From Oscillospiraceae bacterium (lineage in GTDB: Bacteria > Bacillota > Clostridia > Oscillospirales > Acutalibacteraceae): 64,000 nt of DNA. Both the position numbers and the translations under genes were made by a program. The notes beneath the pieces are model-generated. The model ran no database searches, was not told the DNA's origin, and saw nothing but the letters and a program-made list of their open reading frames with translations. Numbering within the stretch: the stretch's first letter is position 1; every line of letters starts with the position of its first letter. The stretch covers positions 52,337 to 116,336 of the forward strand of contig SVQH01000005.1 of NCBI GenBank assembly GCA_015065425.1, in the 5' to 3' direction. Positions 51,956 to 61,031 of the stretch are shown in pieces.

Positions 51956-52116
51956 ACTTTATAGTAAATTCCTTCCTATAAAGTGAAAAAAATTATAAGT
52001 CCCTCAGAAACTCGCTTCGCGATTTCCTGAGATGGACAATACGAAATCGGTTCCACGCGATGCGGCGAAGCCGCTTTCTTATTATACAGGAAATTACTCG
52101 CATCGTGAGTAATTTG
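51950..52116. repeat. Intergenic cluster of four hairpins
   Basis: Within 167 nt lie TTTTTCACTTTATAG/CTATAAAGTGAAAAA (perfect 15 bp), a CTCAG...TTCG...CTGAG stem with a TTCG loop, GCGGC-gaa-GCCGC, and AAATTACTC/GAGTAATTT. CGATGCG and CGCATCG can also pair at longer range. The tract is non-coding and lies between a + gene's terminator and the end of a minus gene. It could be a small mobile repeat or a structured RNA. Confidence 0.65.
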
Positions 52117-52183
52117 CTTATGTCAAAAAACACCGATTCCCCCAAGACCCGGGGCAGGGGTTGATAAATCAAAAGATTTTTTC

Positions 52184-52753
52184 TTAATCGTAAAATTTAA
52201 TTTTATTTATATCGAAGAAATCTGTTTCCACGATTTTTATTACTTCGTCAATATCATCGGTAACTCTGAAAAGGTCAGGAGTCTGAGCTCTGATAAATCC
52301 GTCTTTTACATTGTCGTCAATAAGACTTAAAAGCTTGTCGAAAAATCCGTCAATATTGAAAAGTATAATGGGCTTTGAAAGACGGGCAAGCTGTTTTAAT
52401 GTGAGAACCTCAAGAAATTCTTCATAAGTACCGATTCCCCCGGGAGTGACTATGAAGGCATCGGAATTGTCTTCCATATATTTTTTACGGTCTCTCATGC
52501 TCTCGGGCCATACGAATTCATCACAGGCATCATATAATACATCGCCTTCCTTGAAAAATTCGGGGGCAACTCCCGTGATTTTTCCGTGACCCTTTGTAAA
52601 GCCACGGGCTGCCGCACCCATAAGACCGTTTTTACCGCCGCCGAACATGAGAGAATGACCTCTTCTTGCAAGCTTTTCTCCCAGTGCTTCGGTTTTTTCT
52701 ATGTACTTATTATCAATTTCGGTTCCCGATGAACCAAATACGCATACTACCAT
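52184..52753 (-). CDS. LOG-family Rossmann-fold protein (TIGR00730)
   Basis: This 189-residue protein matches the TIGR00730/LOG family (cytokinin riboside 5'-monophosphate phosphoribohydrolase type). Motifs GGGKNGLMGAAARG and the catalytic PGGIGTYEEFLEVL are present. Bacterial members hydrolyse nucleoside monophosphates such as AMP to base and ribose-5-phosphate. AGAGAGGT lies 6 nt before the ATG. It is 12 bp downstream of yifB and probably cotranscribed. Confidence 0.93.
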   Translation of the reverse strand: MVVCVFGSSGTEIDNKYIEKTEALGEKLARRGHSLMFGGGKNGLMGAAARGFTKGHGKITGVAPEFFKEGDVLYDACDEFVWPESMRDRKKYMEDNSDAFIVTPGGIGTYEEFLEVLTLKQLARLSKPIILFNIDGFFDKLLSLIDDNVKDGFIRAQTPDLFRVTDDIDEVIKIVETDFFDINKIKFYD

Positions 52754-52765
52754 AAAGTACCTCTC

Positions 52766-54289
52766 TTAATAGATTTTTCTGTAACGCAAAGCTTCAAGTA
52801 TATGATTCTTCGTTATTATATCATATCCTCCGAGGTCGGCAATGGTTCTTGCAACTCTGAGAATTTTATCATAAGTTCTGCCCGAAAGTCCGAGGGTTTC
52901 ATATTTTGACTCTATAAGCTGCTGTGCCGCGTCCTCAAGAATACAGTATTTTCTTGTCTGAACGGAAGTCATTTTCGCGTTACAGGTAACGGAAGTTCCC
53001 TTGAATCTTTCCGTTTGTACGGCTCTTGCTTTTTCCACTCTCGCCCTTATTTCTGCCGATGTTTCCTCCTGCTTTGCTTTGCCGCTTATTTCATTGTAGG
53101 CAACAAGCGGAACATCTATCTGAATATCAATTCTGTCAAGAAGAGGGCCTGATATACGGTTTTTGTACCGCTGAATTGCATTCTGAGTACAACTGCACTC
53201 TGTCACGGGATGTCCGAGATATCCGCAGGGACAAGGATTCATTGCACCGACGAGCATAATTGAACAGGGATAAGTAAGAGAACCTGCCACACGGGAAACA
53301 GTAATTTCCCCGTCCTCCACAGGCTGTCTCATGACCTCCATGGTTGTCCGTGAAAATTCGGGAAGCTCATCAAGAAATAATACTCCGTTGTGTGCAAGAG
53401 AAATTTCACCGGGCTTCGGCACAGTTCCGCCGCCTGAAAGTGCCACAGGTGACACGGTATGGTGGGGTGAACGGAAAGGACGCTCAGTCATAAGTCCCGT
53501 CTGTCCTTTAAGTCTTCCCGAAACCGAATATATTTTTGTTGTATCAAGTGCTTCTTCAAATGTCATATCGGGCAGAATGGACGGAAGTCTCTTGGCAAGC
53601 ATACTTTTACCTGACCCGGGAGGGCCTGACATCAGCACATTGTGACCGCCTGCCGCGGCAATTTCAAGGGCTCTTTTAGCTGCACTCTGTCCTTTGACAT
53701 CTGCAAAATCAGGGGAAAGAGGGTCTTTCTCTCCCTTCCTGTAAAGAATGGGTTCAGCCTTTATTATTCTGGCCCCTTCTTCTTTTTCCTCAAAATGAGC
53801 AATGAGCTGTTTTGCGTTTTTTACGGGATAAATGTCTATACCCTCAACAACCGCGGCTTCTCCTGCATTTTCATAAGGAAGATATACTTCCTTTATACCT
53901 GCTTTTTTTGCTTCTATAACCATGGGAAGAACACCGTCAACGGGACGCAGATTACCCGAAAGAGACAGTTCACCTATAAATGCTTTATCCTTTACACTTA
54001 CAAAAAGCTGCTTCGCCGCTATGAGCACCGCCATAAAAATGGGCAGGTCATACACACTTCCCTCTTTTTTTACATCCGCAGGAGCAAGATTTACGACTAT
54101 GTGCATAAAAGGAAAACCGAGTCCGCTGTTTTTAATGGCAGCCTGAACTCTTTCTCTCGCTTCGGATACAGCCGTATCCGGAAGTCCTACCATATCGAAA
54201 CGGAATTTTCCGCCTGATATATCAGCTTCAACCTCTACCATATAAGAACGCATTCCGAATATACCCATACTGTTGACTTTTGATGTCAT
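52766..54289 (-). CDS. YifB/ComM family Mg-chelatase-like AAA ATPase
   Basis: This 507-residue protein has the YifB layout: a Lon-protease-like N-domain (PADVKKEGSVYDLPIFMAVL), Walker A GPPGSGKSMLAKRLP, Walker B NGVLFLDELPEF and a C-terminal Mg_chelatase_C region with CNAKMTS and LRVARTIADL. ComM, the studied homologue, is a helicase aiding branch migration during natural transformation. GAGGTGGG lies 7 nt before the ATG. It is the first gene of a two-gene unit with the LOG protein. Confidence 0.95.
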   Translation of the reverse strand: MTSKVNSMGIFGMRSYMVEVEADISGGKFRFDMVGLPDTAVSEARERVQAAIKNSGLGFPFMHIVVNLAPADVKKEGSVYDLPIFMAVLIAAKQLFVSVKDKAFIGELSLSGNLRPVDGVLPMVIEAKKAGIKEVYLPYENAGEAAVVEGIDIYPVKNAKQLIAHFEEKEEGARIIKAEPILYRKGEKDPLSPDFADVKGQSAAKRALEIAAAGGHNVLMSGPPGSGKSMLAKRLPSILPDMTFEEALDTTKIYSVSGRLKGQTGLMTERPFRSPHHTVSPVALSGGGTVPKPGEISLAHNGVLFLDELPEFSRTTMEVMRQPVEDGEITVSRVAGSLTYPCSIMLVGAMNPCPCGYLGHPVTECSCTQNAIQRYKNRISGPLLDRIDIQIDVPLVAYNEISGKAKQEETSAEIRARVEKARAVQTERFKGTSVTCNAKMTSVQTRKYCILEDAAQQLIESKYETLGLSGRTYDKILRVARTIADLGGYDIITKNHILEALRYRKIY

Positions 54290-54359
54290 TATTATCCCAC
54301 CTCAATGCGAACATTTGTTTGTAGTATACGACAAAAAAATAATAATGTCAATACATAAA

Positions 54360-54401
54360 AGAAAACAGGGCAGTTTTCTCAAAAGGAAAACCACCCTGAA
54401 T
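54360..54401 (-). terminator. Terminator of the zinc-ribbon membrane protein gene
   Basis: CAGGG-tg-GTTTTCC pairs with GAAAAC-tg-CCCTG and is followed on the minus strand by TTTTCTTTT. Confidence 0.8.
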
Positions 54402-54407
54402 ACGCAT

Positions 54408-54938
54408 TTACCAAGGCATATAGCTGCCGAAATCAGATGCTACTGCCGAAAAAGAAACACCGAATACTGTCATAAGTATTATTGCGATTACGACGAGTAC
54501 CACTGTCACAATGGCAACAACAAGCCATAAAATGAGAAATGCTTTAAAGAAATTGGCTCTTGCGGGATAGCTTTTACCGCAGGCAAAAACAATTACGAGA
54601 ATAGGATAAAGAAGAGGTACAATGGATGCAAGAGGCAGAACAAACAGCCACAGGAAATATTCACCCTTGGTAGGTATTCTTTCATGGGGAACTTCATACA
54701 TATTCTGCTGATTATACCGATAAGGGTCGTTATAATGAGCAGAATAATTCTGCTGATAGCTTTCCTGCTGATAATTACCGTATACGTTGTTTTGGGGCAT
54801 TTCACCGTACACATTTTCATTGTACTGCTGCTGTGCCTCATTTGCAACGGCTTCACGCTCAGCACTTACTATCTCACCGCAGTTGGAGCAAAAGACCATA
54901 CCGTCTTCGATGGGAGCATTGCATTTTGGACAATTCAT
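54408..54938 (-). CDS. Zinc-ribbon membrane protein
   Basis: This 176-residue protein has an N-terminal zinc ribbon with Cys3, Cys6, Cys17 and Cys20 (NCPKCNAPI, FCSNCGE), a Gln/Asn/Tyr-rich disordered linker (residues 35-80) and two or three C-terminal membrane helices (FLWLFVLPLASIVPLLYPIL and a long Val/Ile-rich segment). Such architecture is common in Clostridia without known function. AAAGGAGGT lies 7 nt before the ATG. It lies 22 bp downstream of the patatin gene and ends at a terminator, so it closes that operon. Confidence 0.8.
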   Translation of the reverse strand: MNCPKCNAPIEDGMVFCSNCGEIVSAEREAVANEAQQQYNENVYGEMPQNNVYGNYQQESYQQNYSAHYNDPYRYNQQNMYEVPHERIPTKGEYFLWLFVLPLASIVPLLYPILVIVFACGKSYPARANFFKAFLILWLVVAIVTVVLVVIAIILMTVFGVSFSAVASDFGSYMPW

Positions 54939-54960
54939 AAAATTTACCTCCTTTATTTTA

Positions 54961-56376
54961 TTACAGTTTCAGCCTCTGAAGAGTCCGCATGAAACTTGTA
55001 AATATAAGCATAATAACATCTTCGTCATACTTTTTGATTTCGCTGTGTCTGTTTTTACCGAATTCCCTGATAAATTCTCTGACTCTTGAAAATGCACTCG
55101 CAGTATCAAATTCGAGCAGGGGATAAAGCCCGTCTACCTCAGATTTAAGAAAATACAAAAGCTCTGACAGTACATAGTCCTTTTCCTCATCATAATTTAT
55201 GGCTTTAAGGAACATTTCAAATGCACCGAGGAAGATTTCAGCTTCAGAGGGCTTTTCTTTTCCGATGAAGTCTGAAATGACCGTGGTACAGCCTTCAAAC
55301 TTATTTATACGCTGATAGCGTACCTTACCAGAAAAATCAAAGGAGGCTTCGGCAGAAGTCAGGATATCGGTAAAAAGTTCTGCGGCTTCGTTCAGTATTG
55401 CAATATCATTTTCTTCGGGTATAAAAGTAAAATCATTACCCAGATACTTCCCGTATACCTTCATGGTATCATTATAGCCCAGCCTTATTGAACGGTCAAG
55501 CACTTCCCTGTTGAAATTCAGAAAAGCTCCGAGGTCCTTTGAGGGTCTTATATATGTAACTCTCGGATGTTTTATATAACCTTCGTGGTTGTTTTCCGTA
55601 TTAAGGTCGACTACGACCACACGGGAAGCTCCGAGTCTTATGGCAGAAGCCACGGGGATATTGTCAAAATATCCGCCGTCAATATAATTCTTGCCGTCTA
55701 TTTCCATAACGGGGAAAACGGGAAAACAGGCGGCTGAAGCGGCTATCCATTGCCACGCATTTTTGCCGTAGGGAAACATATCGGTCTTTTTCATTTCAAC
55801 GGGAATGATATCAGAAGGGGTATATCCGTTGAAATTTACGGTCATAAGTGCATAGTCCACATCGGATGCAAAAAATTTTTCGGGAGAAAAATATTTTTTC
55901 ATCATATCAAGAAAGGGAGTATTATCAACACTTTTTGTATTGAGATAGTTTTTCAGAAAGGGAAAAAGATTTTCCTTCTGAGAAAAAATACCTTCAAATG
56001 ACACATCAAGATTTATGCCGTTTTTCATAATATCTCCGGCAGTTATCTCGCCCCACATCTTCTCGGCAGCTTCATAGTCCTTCTGAACATAAAAAGCCGC
56101 ATTTATGGAGCCTATGGATGTTCCCGTTGCAATCTGAAAAACCTCGCCCAGTTCATTAAGAGCCTTCCATGCACCAATCTGATATGCACCCTTTGAACCG
56201 CCTCCGGCAAAAACTATTGCTTTTTTCTCTCCGGAAGCAGTACTGTCGCCACCAATCTTCAGTACAAGCTGAGGAGCCTCCTCCTCATTAATGTCATCTT
56301 CTTTTTCTTCCGTTAACGGAAATTCTCCCTTTAGTATTTCTTCAAACATACTGAATTCATTATCAGTATTTTCCAT
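54961..56376 (-). CDS. Patatin-like phospholipase
   Basis: This 471-residue protein contains a patatin fold: oxyanion loop GGGSKGAYQIG (residues 58-63 and on), nucleophile Ser87 in GTSIGS and catalytic Asp233 in YIDGGYFDN, so the Ser-Asp dyad is complete. Patatin enzymes release fatty acids from lipids. The N-terminal 50 residues are acidic and the C-terminal 200 are helical without known domain. An ATG at 56376 preceded by GGCGGTGATGAG fits best; upstream TTG and ATG alternatives overlap the previous gene's end. No signal peptide is present. It follows the DUF2344 gene within one operon. Confidence 0.87.
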   Translation of the reverse strand: MENTDNEFSMFEEILKGEFPLTEEKEDDINEEEAPQLVLKIGGDSTASGEKKAIVFAGGGSKGAYQIGAWKALNELGEVFQIATGTSIGSINAAFYVQKDYEAAEKMWGEITAGDIMKNGINLDVSFEGIFSQKENLFPFLKNYLNTKSVDNTPFLDMMKKYFSPEKFFASDVDYALMTVNFNGYTPSDIIPVEMKKTDMFPYGKNAWQWIAASAACFPVFPVMEIDGKNYIDGGYFDNIPVASAIRLGASRVVVVDLNTENNHEGYIKHPRVTYIRPSKDLGAFLNFNREVLDRSIRLGYNDTMKVYGKYLGNDFTFIPEENDIAILNEAAELFTDILTSAEASFDFSGKVRYQRINKFEGCTTVISDFIGKEKPSEAEIFLGAFEMFLKAINYDEEKDYVLSELLYFLKSEVDGLYPLLEFDTASAFSRVREFIREFGKNRHSEIKKYDEDVIMLIFTSFMRTLQRLKL

Positions 56377-56401
56377 CTCATCACCGCCCATTTTGAAAAA
56401 A

Positions 56402-57061
56402 TCAGACAAATTTCGTCATATCCCCCGTCAGCAGTGCAGTTCTTATCATCCTTACGGGAACCACCTCTTTGCCGAGATAACCCGAAACAGCCTGAGACAG
56501 CTGAAGAGGATTAAGATTGAAGGTACTTCCCGCAGGAAGGACAACATCAAGAAGGATGTCCTCTCCTTCACCTGAAAGGGTAAAACTCTTTATATTTTCC
56601 GAAACATTTACCTGCTTCATGACCTTCTTTTTTCCCTGTTTACCGCTTTTTTCACAGGTAAGCACACCGCTTGAAAGAGAATTGAAAAGTTCACTTTCGC
56701 TTACGTCATCTTTTGAATATGTAACCGTGTAGGAAGCAAAAGCTATGTCACCGCTTTTATCGTATGGCTTTACGGCACTTTCAACATAAAGCCCCTCGGG
56801 CATACACTTATTGAGTCTCTCTTTAATTTCATCGGGGGACATATCCCCCACAATTCTTATATCAACGGGTTCTCCTTCGCTTTCAACTCCTAAAGAAAGA
56901 GCAAGAAGGAAGGATATATAAGGATGAGGATTGAAGCCCTCGGTATACCACAGAGGTATATCGGCACGTCTTACGGCACGCTGCATAAGACGGAACATAT
57001 CAAGATGGGACACAAATTTTATTCTGCCCTTTTTGGATATATAAAGTCTCAGTTCATACAT
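56402..57061 (-). CDS. TIGR03936/DUF2344 radical-SAM-associated protein
   Basis: This 219-residue protein fits the DUF2344 family (TIGR03936), which always accompanies the large TIGR03960 radical-SAM protein. Signature stretches are KGRIKFVSHLDMFRLMQRAVRRA (in part) and WYTEGFNPHPYISFLLALSLG. It resembles tRNA pseudouridine/THUMP-like RNA-modifying folds only distantly; the function is not established. GGAGGT lies 7 nt before the ATG, and it overlaps the upstream radical-SAM gene by 8 bp. In many Clostridia RNase G and ribosomal L21/L27 genes follow; here a patatin gene does. Confidence 0.9.
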   Translation of the reverse strand: MYELRLYISKKGRIKFVSHLDMFRLMQRAVRRADIPLWYTEGFNPHPYISFLLALSLGVESEGEPVDIRIVGDMSPDEIKERLNKCMPEGLYVESAVKPYDKSGDIAFASYTVTYSKDDVSESELFNSLSSGVLTCEKSGKQGKKKVMKQVNVSENIKSFTLSGEGEDILLDVVLPAGSTFNLNPLQLSQAVSGYLGKEVVPVRMIRTALLTGDMTKFV

Positions 57062-58889
57062 CGCACTTACCTCCGTTCAGTTTATTTGCACTGCAGCCTG
57101 CACACTTCACACGGCAGTGAGGAGTGGTTTCGGCATTGTATGATTTTCTGCTCTCTTTTTCAAGAAAAGCCTTGCTGACACCAAAATCAAGATGCTCCCA
57201 TGGGAGAACTTCTGAATAATCCCTTTTTCTGTTGGCATAAAACTCAGGAGAGACGGAACATTCCCTGAAACTTTCAAGCCAGTTTTCATAAAGGAATTTA
57301 TCTCCCCAGCCGTCAAATTTACATCCCTTCTGCCAAGCTTTTTCAATGACAGAGGAAAGTCTTCTGTCACCTCTTGCAAAAACACCCTCAAGGAATGATG
57401 TGGGGATATTGTGGAAGCTTACATTTATCTTCTTTGAAGGAAGAGTATTTTTGAGATGCTCCTGTTTTTCTTTCAGTTCATCAGGTGTCGCCTGAGCTTC
57501 CCACTGGAAGGGGGTAAAGGGCTTGGGCACAAATGATGAAGCACTGATACCGACGGTAACACCCTTACCCTTGGGACGGTCGGGATTCATATAAAATTCA
57601 TCAACGACTTTTTTTGCAAGTATTCCTATACCTTCAACATCTTCCGGTGTCTCTGTGGGAAGTCCCAGCATAAAGTAGAGTTTTACCGCACTGTAGCCGT
57701 TTGAAAATGCAATTCCCGCAGTTTCAAGAAGCTCGCTTTCGGTAACATTCTTATTTATCACATCACGCATTCTCTGAGTTCCCGCTTCGGGAGCAAAGGT
57801 AAGACCGCTTCTTCTGACTCCCGTAAGCTTTTTTACGAGAGAATCGGAGAAATTATCCACTCTCAGAGAAGGAAGTGCAATATTGACTTTTTCCTTCTCT
57901 GTCCAGTCAAGAAGCTTTTCAAGCAGCTCTTCAATTCCCGTATAGTCACTGCTTGAAAGGGAGCACAGGGAAATTTCATCATAACCCGTGTTTTTGCAAA
58001 GAGTCTTACACTGCTCGTTTATAACATCGGGACTTTTTTCTCTTATGGGTCTGTAAATGAATCCTGCCTGACAAAAACGGCAGCCTCTTATACATCCTCT
58101 GAATATTTCATGAGTAACTCTGTCGTGTACCACATCAATAAAAGGTACAACAAAATTGTCGGGGTAAAAAACATTGTCAAGGTCTTTTATTATTCTCTTT
58201 GTGACCTTTTCGGGGGCACCGTTTTTCGGAGTTATCGCCTTAACGGTTCCGTCGGGGTTATATGTAATATCATAAAGAGAAGGGACATACACACCCTCAA
58301 TTTTTGCGGCATCAATGAGAAATTCTTCCTTGGTTGAGCCTCTTTTTTTATGCTCTTTGTAAAGGTCCATAATTTCACTGTTGACCTCTTCACCTTCGCC
58401 TAAAGAGAACAGGTCAAAAAACTCTGCCACAGGCTCGGGATTGCACACGCATGGACCGCCGCCCATTACTATGGGAGACAGAGCCTTTCTGTCCTTTGCT
58501 TTTACGGGAAGCCCCGCCAGATCAAGCATATTGAGCACATTTGTATAACAAAGTTCATACTGAAGCGTAAAGCCAAGTATATCAAAATCCTTGATGGGGT
58601 CGCCGCTTTCGAGGGCATAAAGAAGAATTCCGTTTTTACGCATTTGTTCTTCCATATCATCCCAGGGTGCAAAAACTCTTTCACACCAGGTATCCTCTCT
58701 TGCATTTGCGGCAGAGTAAAGAATTTTCATTCCGAGATGCGACATACCTATTTCATAAGAATCCGGGAAACAAAAGGCAAATCTTATGTCGACCTCATCT
58801 TTATTTTTAATTACACTGTTCAGTTCACCGCCCGTATACCTTGCAGGCTTCTGTACCAGAGGCAGTATTCTTTCAAGCTTTCTGTCCAT
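57054..58889 (-). CDS. TIGR03960 B12-binding/radical SAM protein
   Basis: This 611-residue protein has a B12-binding-like N-domain (MSHLGMKILYSAAN) and a radical-SAM barrel with the cluster motif FRGCIRGCRFCQAGF, then SLCSLSSSDY and a TFAPEAGTQRMRDVIN stretch. A C-terminal region carries HCRVKCAGCSANKLNGGKC, a likely auxiliary cluster or zinc site. Its reaction is unknown; conservation with the DUF2344 partner suggests RNA modification. The ATG at 58889 begins MDRKLERILPLVQKPARYTG, the family N-terminus; the in-frame extension upstream is not conserved. Confidence 0.92.
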   Translation of the reverse strand: MDRKLERILPLVQKPARYTGGELNSVIKNKDEVDIRFAFCFPDSYEIGMSHLGMKILYSAANAREDTWCERVFAPWDDMEEQMRKNGILLYALESGDPIKDFDILGFTLQYELCYTNVLNMLDLAGLPVKAKDRKALSPIVMGGGPCVCNPEPVAEFFDLFSLGEGEEVNSEIMDLYKEHKKRGSTKEEFLIDAAKIEGVYVPSLYDITYNPDGTVKAITPKNGAPEKVTKRIIKDLDNVFYPDNFVVPFIDVVHDRVTHEIFRGCIRGCRFCQAGFIYRPIREKSPDVINEQCKTLCKNTGYDEISLCSLSSSDYTGIEELLEKLLDWTEKEKVNIALPSLRVDNFSDSLVKKLTGVRRSGLTFAPEAGTQRMRDVINKNVTESELLETAGIAFSNGYSAVKLYFMLGLPTETPEDVEGIGILAKKVVDEFYMNPDRPKGKGVTVGISASSFVPKPFTPFQWEAQATPDELKEKQEHLKNTLPSKKINVSFHNIPTSFLEGVFARGDRRLSSVIEKAWQKGCKFDGWGDKFLYENWLESFRECSVSPEFYANRKRDYSEVLPWEHLDFGVSKAFLEKESRKSYNAETTPHCRVKCAGCSANKLNGGKCDV

Positions 58890-58945
58890 AACAAAACCGT
58901 CCGTTATATTTATTATTTTTAATATAACATCTTTTGTCCGTTTTT

Positions 58946-59551
58946 TCAAGTAAGCTTATCGTTAATATAGCCCAATGTGCAATAAAAAAAGAAAAACATC
59001 AGAAAAAGCACATACTTTTTCATAAAAAGGGTCACAGCAAAAACACCGCCGAGAAAAACAAGAGAAGTAACAGCAAGTATGTCGCAAATTTTTCTTATTT
59101 CATGTTCTTCATATTTTACTGCAAGAAGGGCTGCGAGAGTGCGACCGCCGTCAAGAAAGGGAAGGGGCAGGAGATTCACTGCACCCGTTATGAGATTTAT
59201 TACGGCAAAAATATAAAATACTTCTTTGCGAAAAAGGAAAAAAAGGCAATAAAACAAGGCACCCGTAATGATATTTACAATGGGTGCCGAGACAGTACAC
59301 AGAACAGTATTTTTATATGAAAGAAGAGAAAATCCGTCCGTCTGCATTTTTATGCCGCCGAAGGAAAATTTCAGCAATATTTTTCTGCAGCCGCATTTTT
59401 TCAGAAAAAAAACATGAACACCTTCATGCAAAAAAGCACATATAAGTGAAAGAAGATATGTCCTTCCCACAGAAGTATTTGCGGCAACGGCAAGAAAAAC
59501 AGCAAAGGAGAAGCTTATGTAAAACGTGATATTCCCGATTTCAATGTACAT
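58946..59551 (-). CDS. SpoIVFB-like site-2 (M50) membrane protease
   Basis: This 201-residue membrane protein has the M50 zinc site FLHEGVHVFF (His42, Glu43, His46) and the third ligand in NLLPLPFLDGGRT (Asp134), with four to six membrane segments. This is the size and layout of SpoIVFB, which cuts pro-sigma-K in the mother cell during sporulation. Its start overlaps the last 11 bp of a membrane-anchored M23 gene that looks like SpoIVFA, the SpoIVFB regulator, and spoIIR lies next upstream. The combination makes the SpoIVFB role likely; a general site-2 protease cannot be excluded. Confidence 0.85.
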   Translation of the reverse strand: MYIEIGNITFYISFSFAVFLAVAANTSVGRTYLLSLICAFLHEGVHVFFLKKCGCRKILLKFSFGGIKMQTDGFSLLSYKNTVLCTVSAPIVNIITGALFYCLFFLFRKEVFYIFAVINLITGAVNLLPLPFLDGGRTLAALLAVKYEEHEIRKICDILAVTSLVFLGGVFAVTLFMKKYVLFLMFFFFYCTLGYINDKLT

Positions 59552-60302
59552 TTACAGCCCCACCGAGTATTTTTTCGGGATCTTCAATATTTCCGTTTAA
59601 ATGATATTCAAAATGAAGATGGGGACCCGTTGCAAGTCCCGTCTGCCCTACAGCCGCTATGATATCGCCCTTTCTGACACTGTCACCTTTTTTAACATAC
59701 AATTTGCTGCAGTGACAGTAAAGCGTGACTTTATTGTTACCGTGGTCTATCTTTACATAATTTCCTGCAGAGGAGGCAGTGCCTGCAGCCATAACCGTGC
59801 CGTCAAGTACAGCATACACAGCACTACCCTCAGGTGCGGCTATATCTCTTCCTGCGTGAAAATTATCCGTACCGTAAATGGGGTGTATCCTGTAGCCGTA
59901 GGGAGATGTCACCTGTCCGTTGACGGGCATTACGGCTTCGGCTGAATAAAATTCAATATTATCTGAAACATTCTCTGTTACCGCACAGAAAACAAGATGC
60001 TCACTACCGTCAGAAATATCGGATTCTTCAGTAAAAGACATCTGAGATAAAACTGATGTGTCACCGGACACTGAAAATTCTTTTTCTTCGGTTGGGGTGA
60101 AATATCCGCCGATATCATAATTCTTCCTGAACATCTCTTCTATTTCCCCTTTTATTCCGTAAAACGCATTGGGACTTATCCTTGACACGGCAAATATCAT
60201 AATGACTATGAGCACCACAGCCGCAGATTGAGCAAGGCACAAAACGGTAAACATATCCGTTTTGTACCCTTTTTTTCCTGTTTTTATTCTGACTGTTTTC
60301 AT
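59541..60302 (-). CDS. Membrane-anchored M23 peptidase-domain protein (SpoIVFA-like)
   Basis: This 253-residue protein has one N-terminal membrane segment (CLAQSAAVVLIVIMIFAVS) and a C-terminal LytM/M23 domain with zinc ligands His149 and Asp153 (HAGRDIAAPEG) and HLH (GPHLHFEYHL, His228 and His230). In Bacillus SpoIVFA, also an M23-fold protein, holds SpoIVFB inactive until forespore signals arrive. Here the zinc ligands are retained, so it may be an active endopeptidase, unlike many SpoIVFA or SpoIIQ proteins. GGAG lies 8 nt before the ATG at 60302. It is coupled to the M50 gene by an 11-bp overlap. Confidence 0.85.
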   Translation of the reverse strand: MKTVRIKTGKKGYKTDMFTVLCLAQSAAVVLIVIMIFAVSRISPNAFYGIKGEIEEMFRKNYDIGGYFTPTEEKEFSVSGDTSVLSQMSFTEESDISDGSEHLVFCAVTENVSDNIEFYSAEAVMPVNGQVTSPYGYRIHPIYGTDNFHAGRDIAAPEGSAVYAVLDGTVMAAGTASSAGNYVKIDHGNNKVTLYCHCSKLYVKKGDSVRKGDIIAAVGQTGLATGPHLHFEYHLNGNIEDPEKILGGAVNVH

Positions 60303-60356
60303 AAAACCACTCCGCAGGACAAATATCACTATTATCTTATGAGTGAAATTTTATGT

Positions 60357-60998
60357 TTATTCCCTGATACGGTTTATTATTTCTTCAGCTATCTCAACTA
60401 TTCTGAATTTTATTTTATAACCGCTTTTTTCTTTTATAAATTCGCTTCCGTTATCACCGAATACTGCAAAAATACTGTCCGTGTCAGTCCCTTTTTTTGT
60501 GGCGGCAGGAAGGCACAGGGGCGGAAACATCACGCACCACCAGTTTTGTCCGCCGCCGTCACCGAGAATTATTTTACAAGCCTTATACACACCTGCGGGC
60601 AGTTTCACATTTTCATATTGTCTCGTATCAAAGTATTCATCCGTAATTAAGACACTTGCTTTATAATCAAAGCCGTTTTTTTCAAGGACACTGTTTATAA
60701 AATCGGTTATTTCATTTTTATTGTTTTCAACACTCTCTGCGGCTTCAAGAGCATCCGTACTTTCAAGAAAAATATTTTCGGTAAATTTAAGCACCTCGTC
60801 ACGGACAGTAAGCTTTACAGCCTGATCATCTTCGGCATCCGAATTTGCAAGAATATGAAGCCTCAGACTGACATTGCGGACTTTTTCAGCCGCAGCAAAA
60901 CCGTCGCAGACCGACAGTATGAGAATACTGAGAGAAAGAATAAGTATCAGAGGGAAATTTCCGTAAGTTTTTAGTGTTCTTTTTACTTTATGTTCCAT
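60357..60998 (-). CDS. spoIIR: Stage II sporulation protein R
   Basis: This 213-residue secreted signal protein is recognised by NVSLRLHILANSDAEDDQAVKL (in part), then KLTVRDEVLKF, KNGFDYKASVLI and the C-terminal LPAGVYKACKIILGDGGGQNWWCVMFPPLC (in part). SpoIIR, made in the forespore under sigma-F, triggers SpoIIGA to process pro-sigma-E in the mother cell. An N-terminal hydrophobic segment (LILILSLSILILSVCDGFAA) supports export. The ATG at 60998 has AAAGGAAGG upstream, inside the ispE terminator stem. It is followed by the SpoIVFA/SpoIVFB-like genes. Confidence 0.94.
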   Translation of the reverse strand: MEHKVKRTLKTYGNFPLILILSLSILILSVCDGFAAAEKVRNVSLRLHILANSDAEDDQAVKLTVRDEVLKFTENIFLESTDALEAAESVENNKNEITDFINSVLEKNGFDYKASVLITDEYFDTRQYENVKLPAGVYKACKIILGDGGGQNWWCVMFPPLCLPAATKKGTDTDSIFAVFGDNGSEFIKEKSGYKIKFRIVEIAEEIINRIRE

Positions 60999-61031
60999 AA
61001 AAAAAGACCTTCCTTTCACAGGAAAGTCTTG
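60999..61031 (-). terminator. ispE terminator overlapping the spoIIR ribosome binding site
   Basis: On the minus strand AAGAC-t-TTCCT pairs with AGGAA-g-GTCTT and runs into seven T residues ending at the spoIIR ATG. The 3' arm contains the spoIIR Shine-Dalgarno AAAGGAAGG. Confidence 0.82.
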
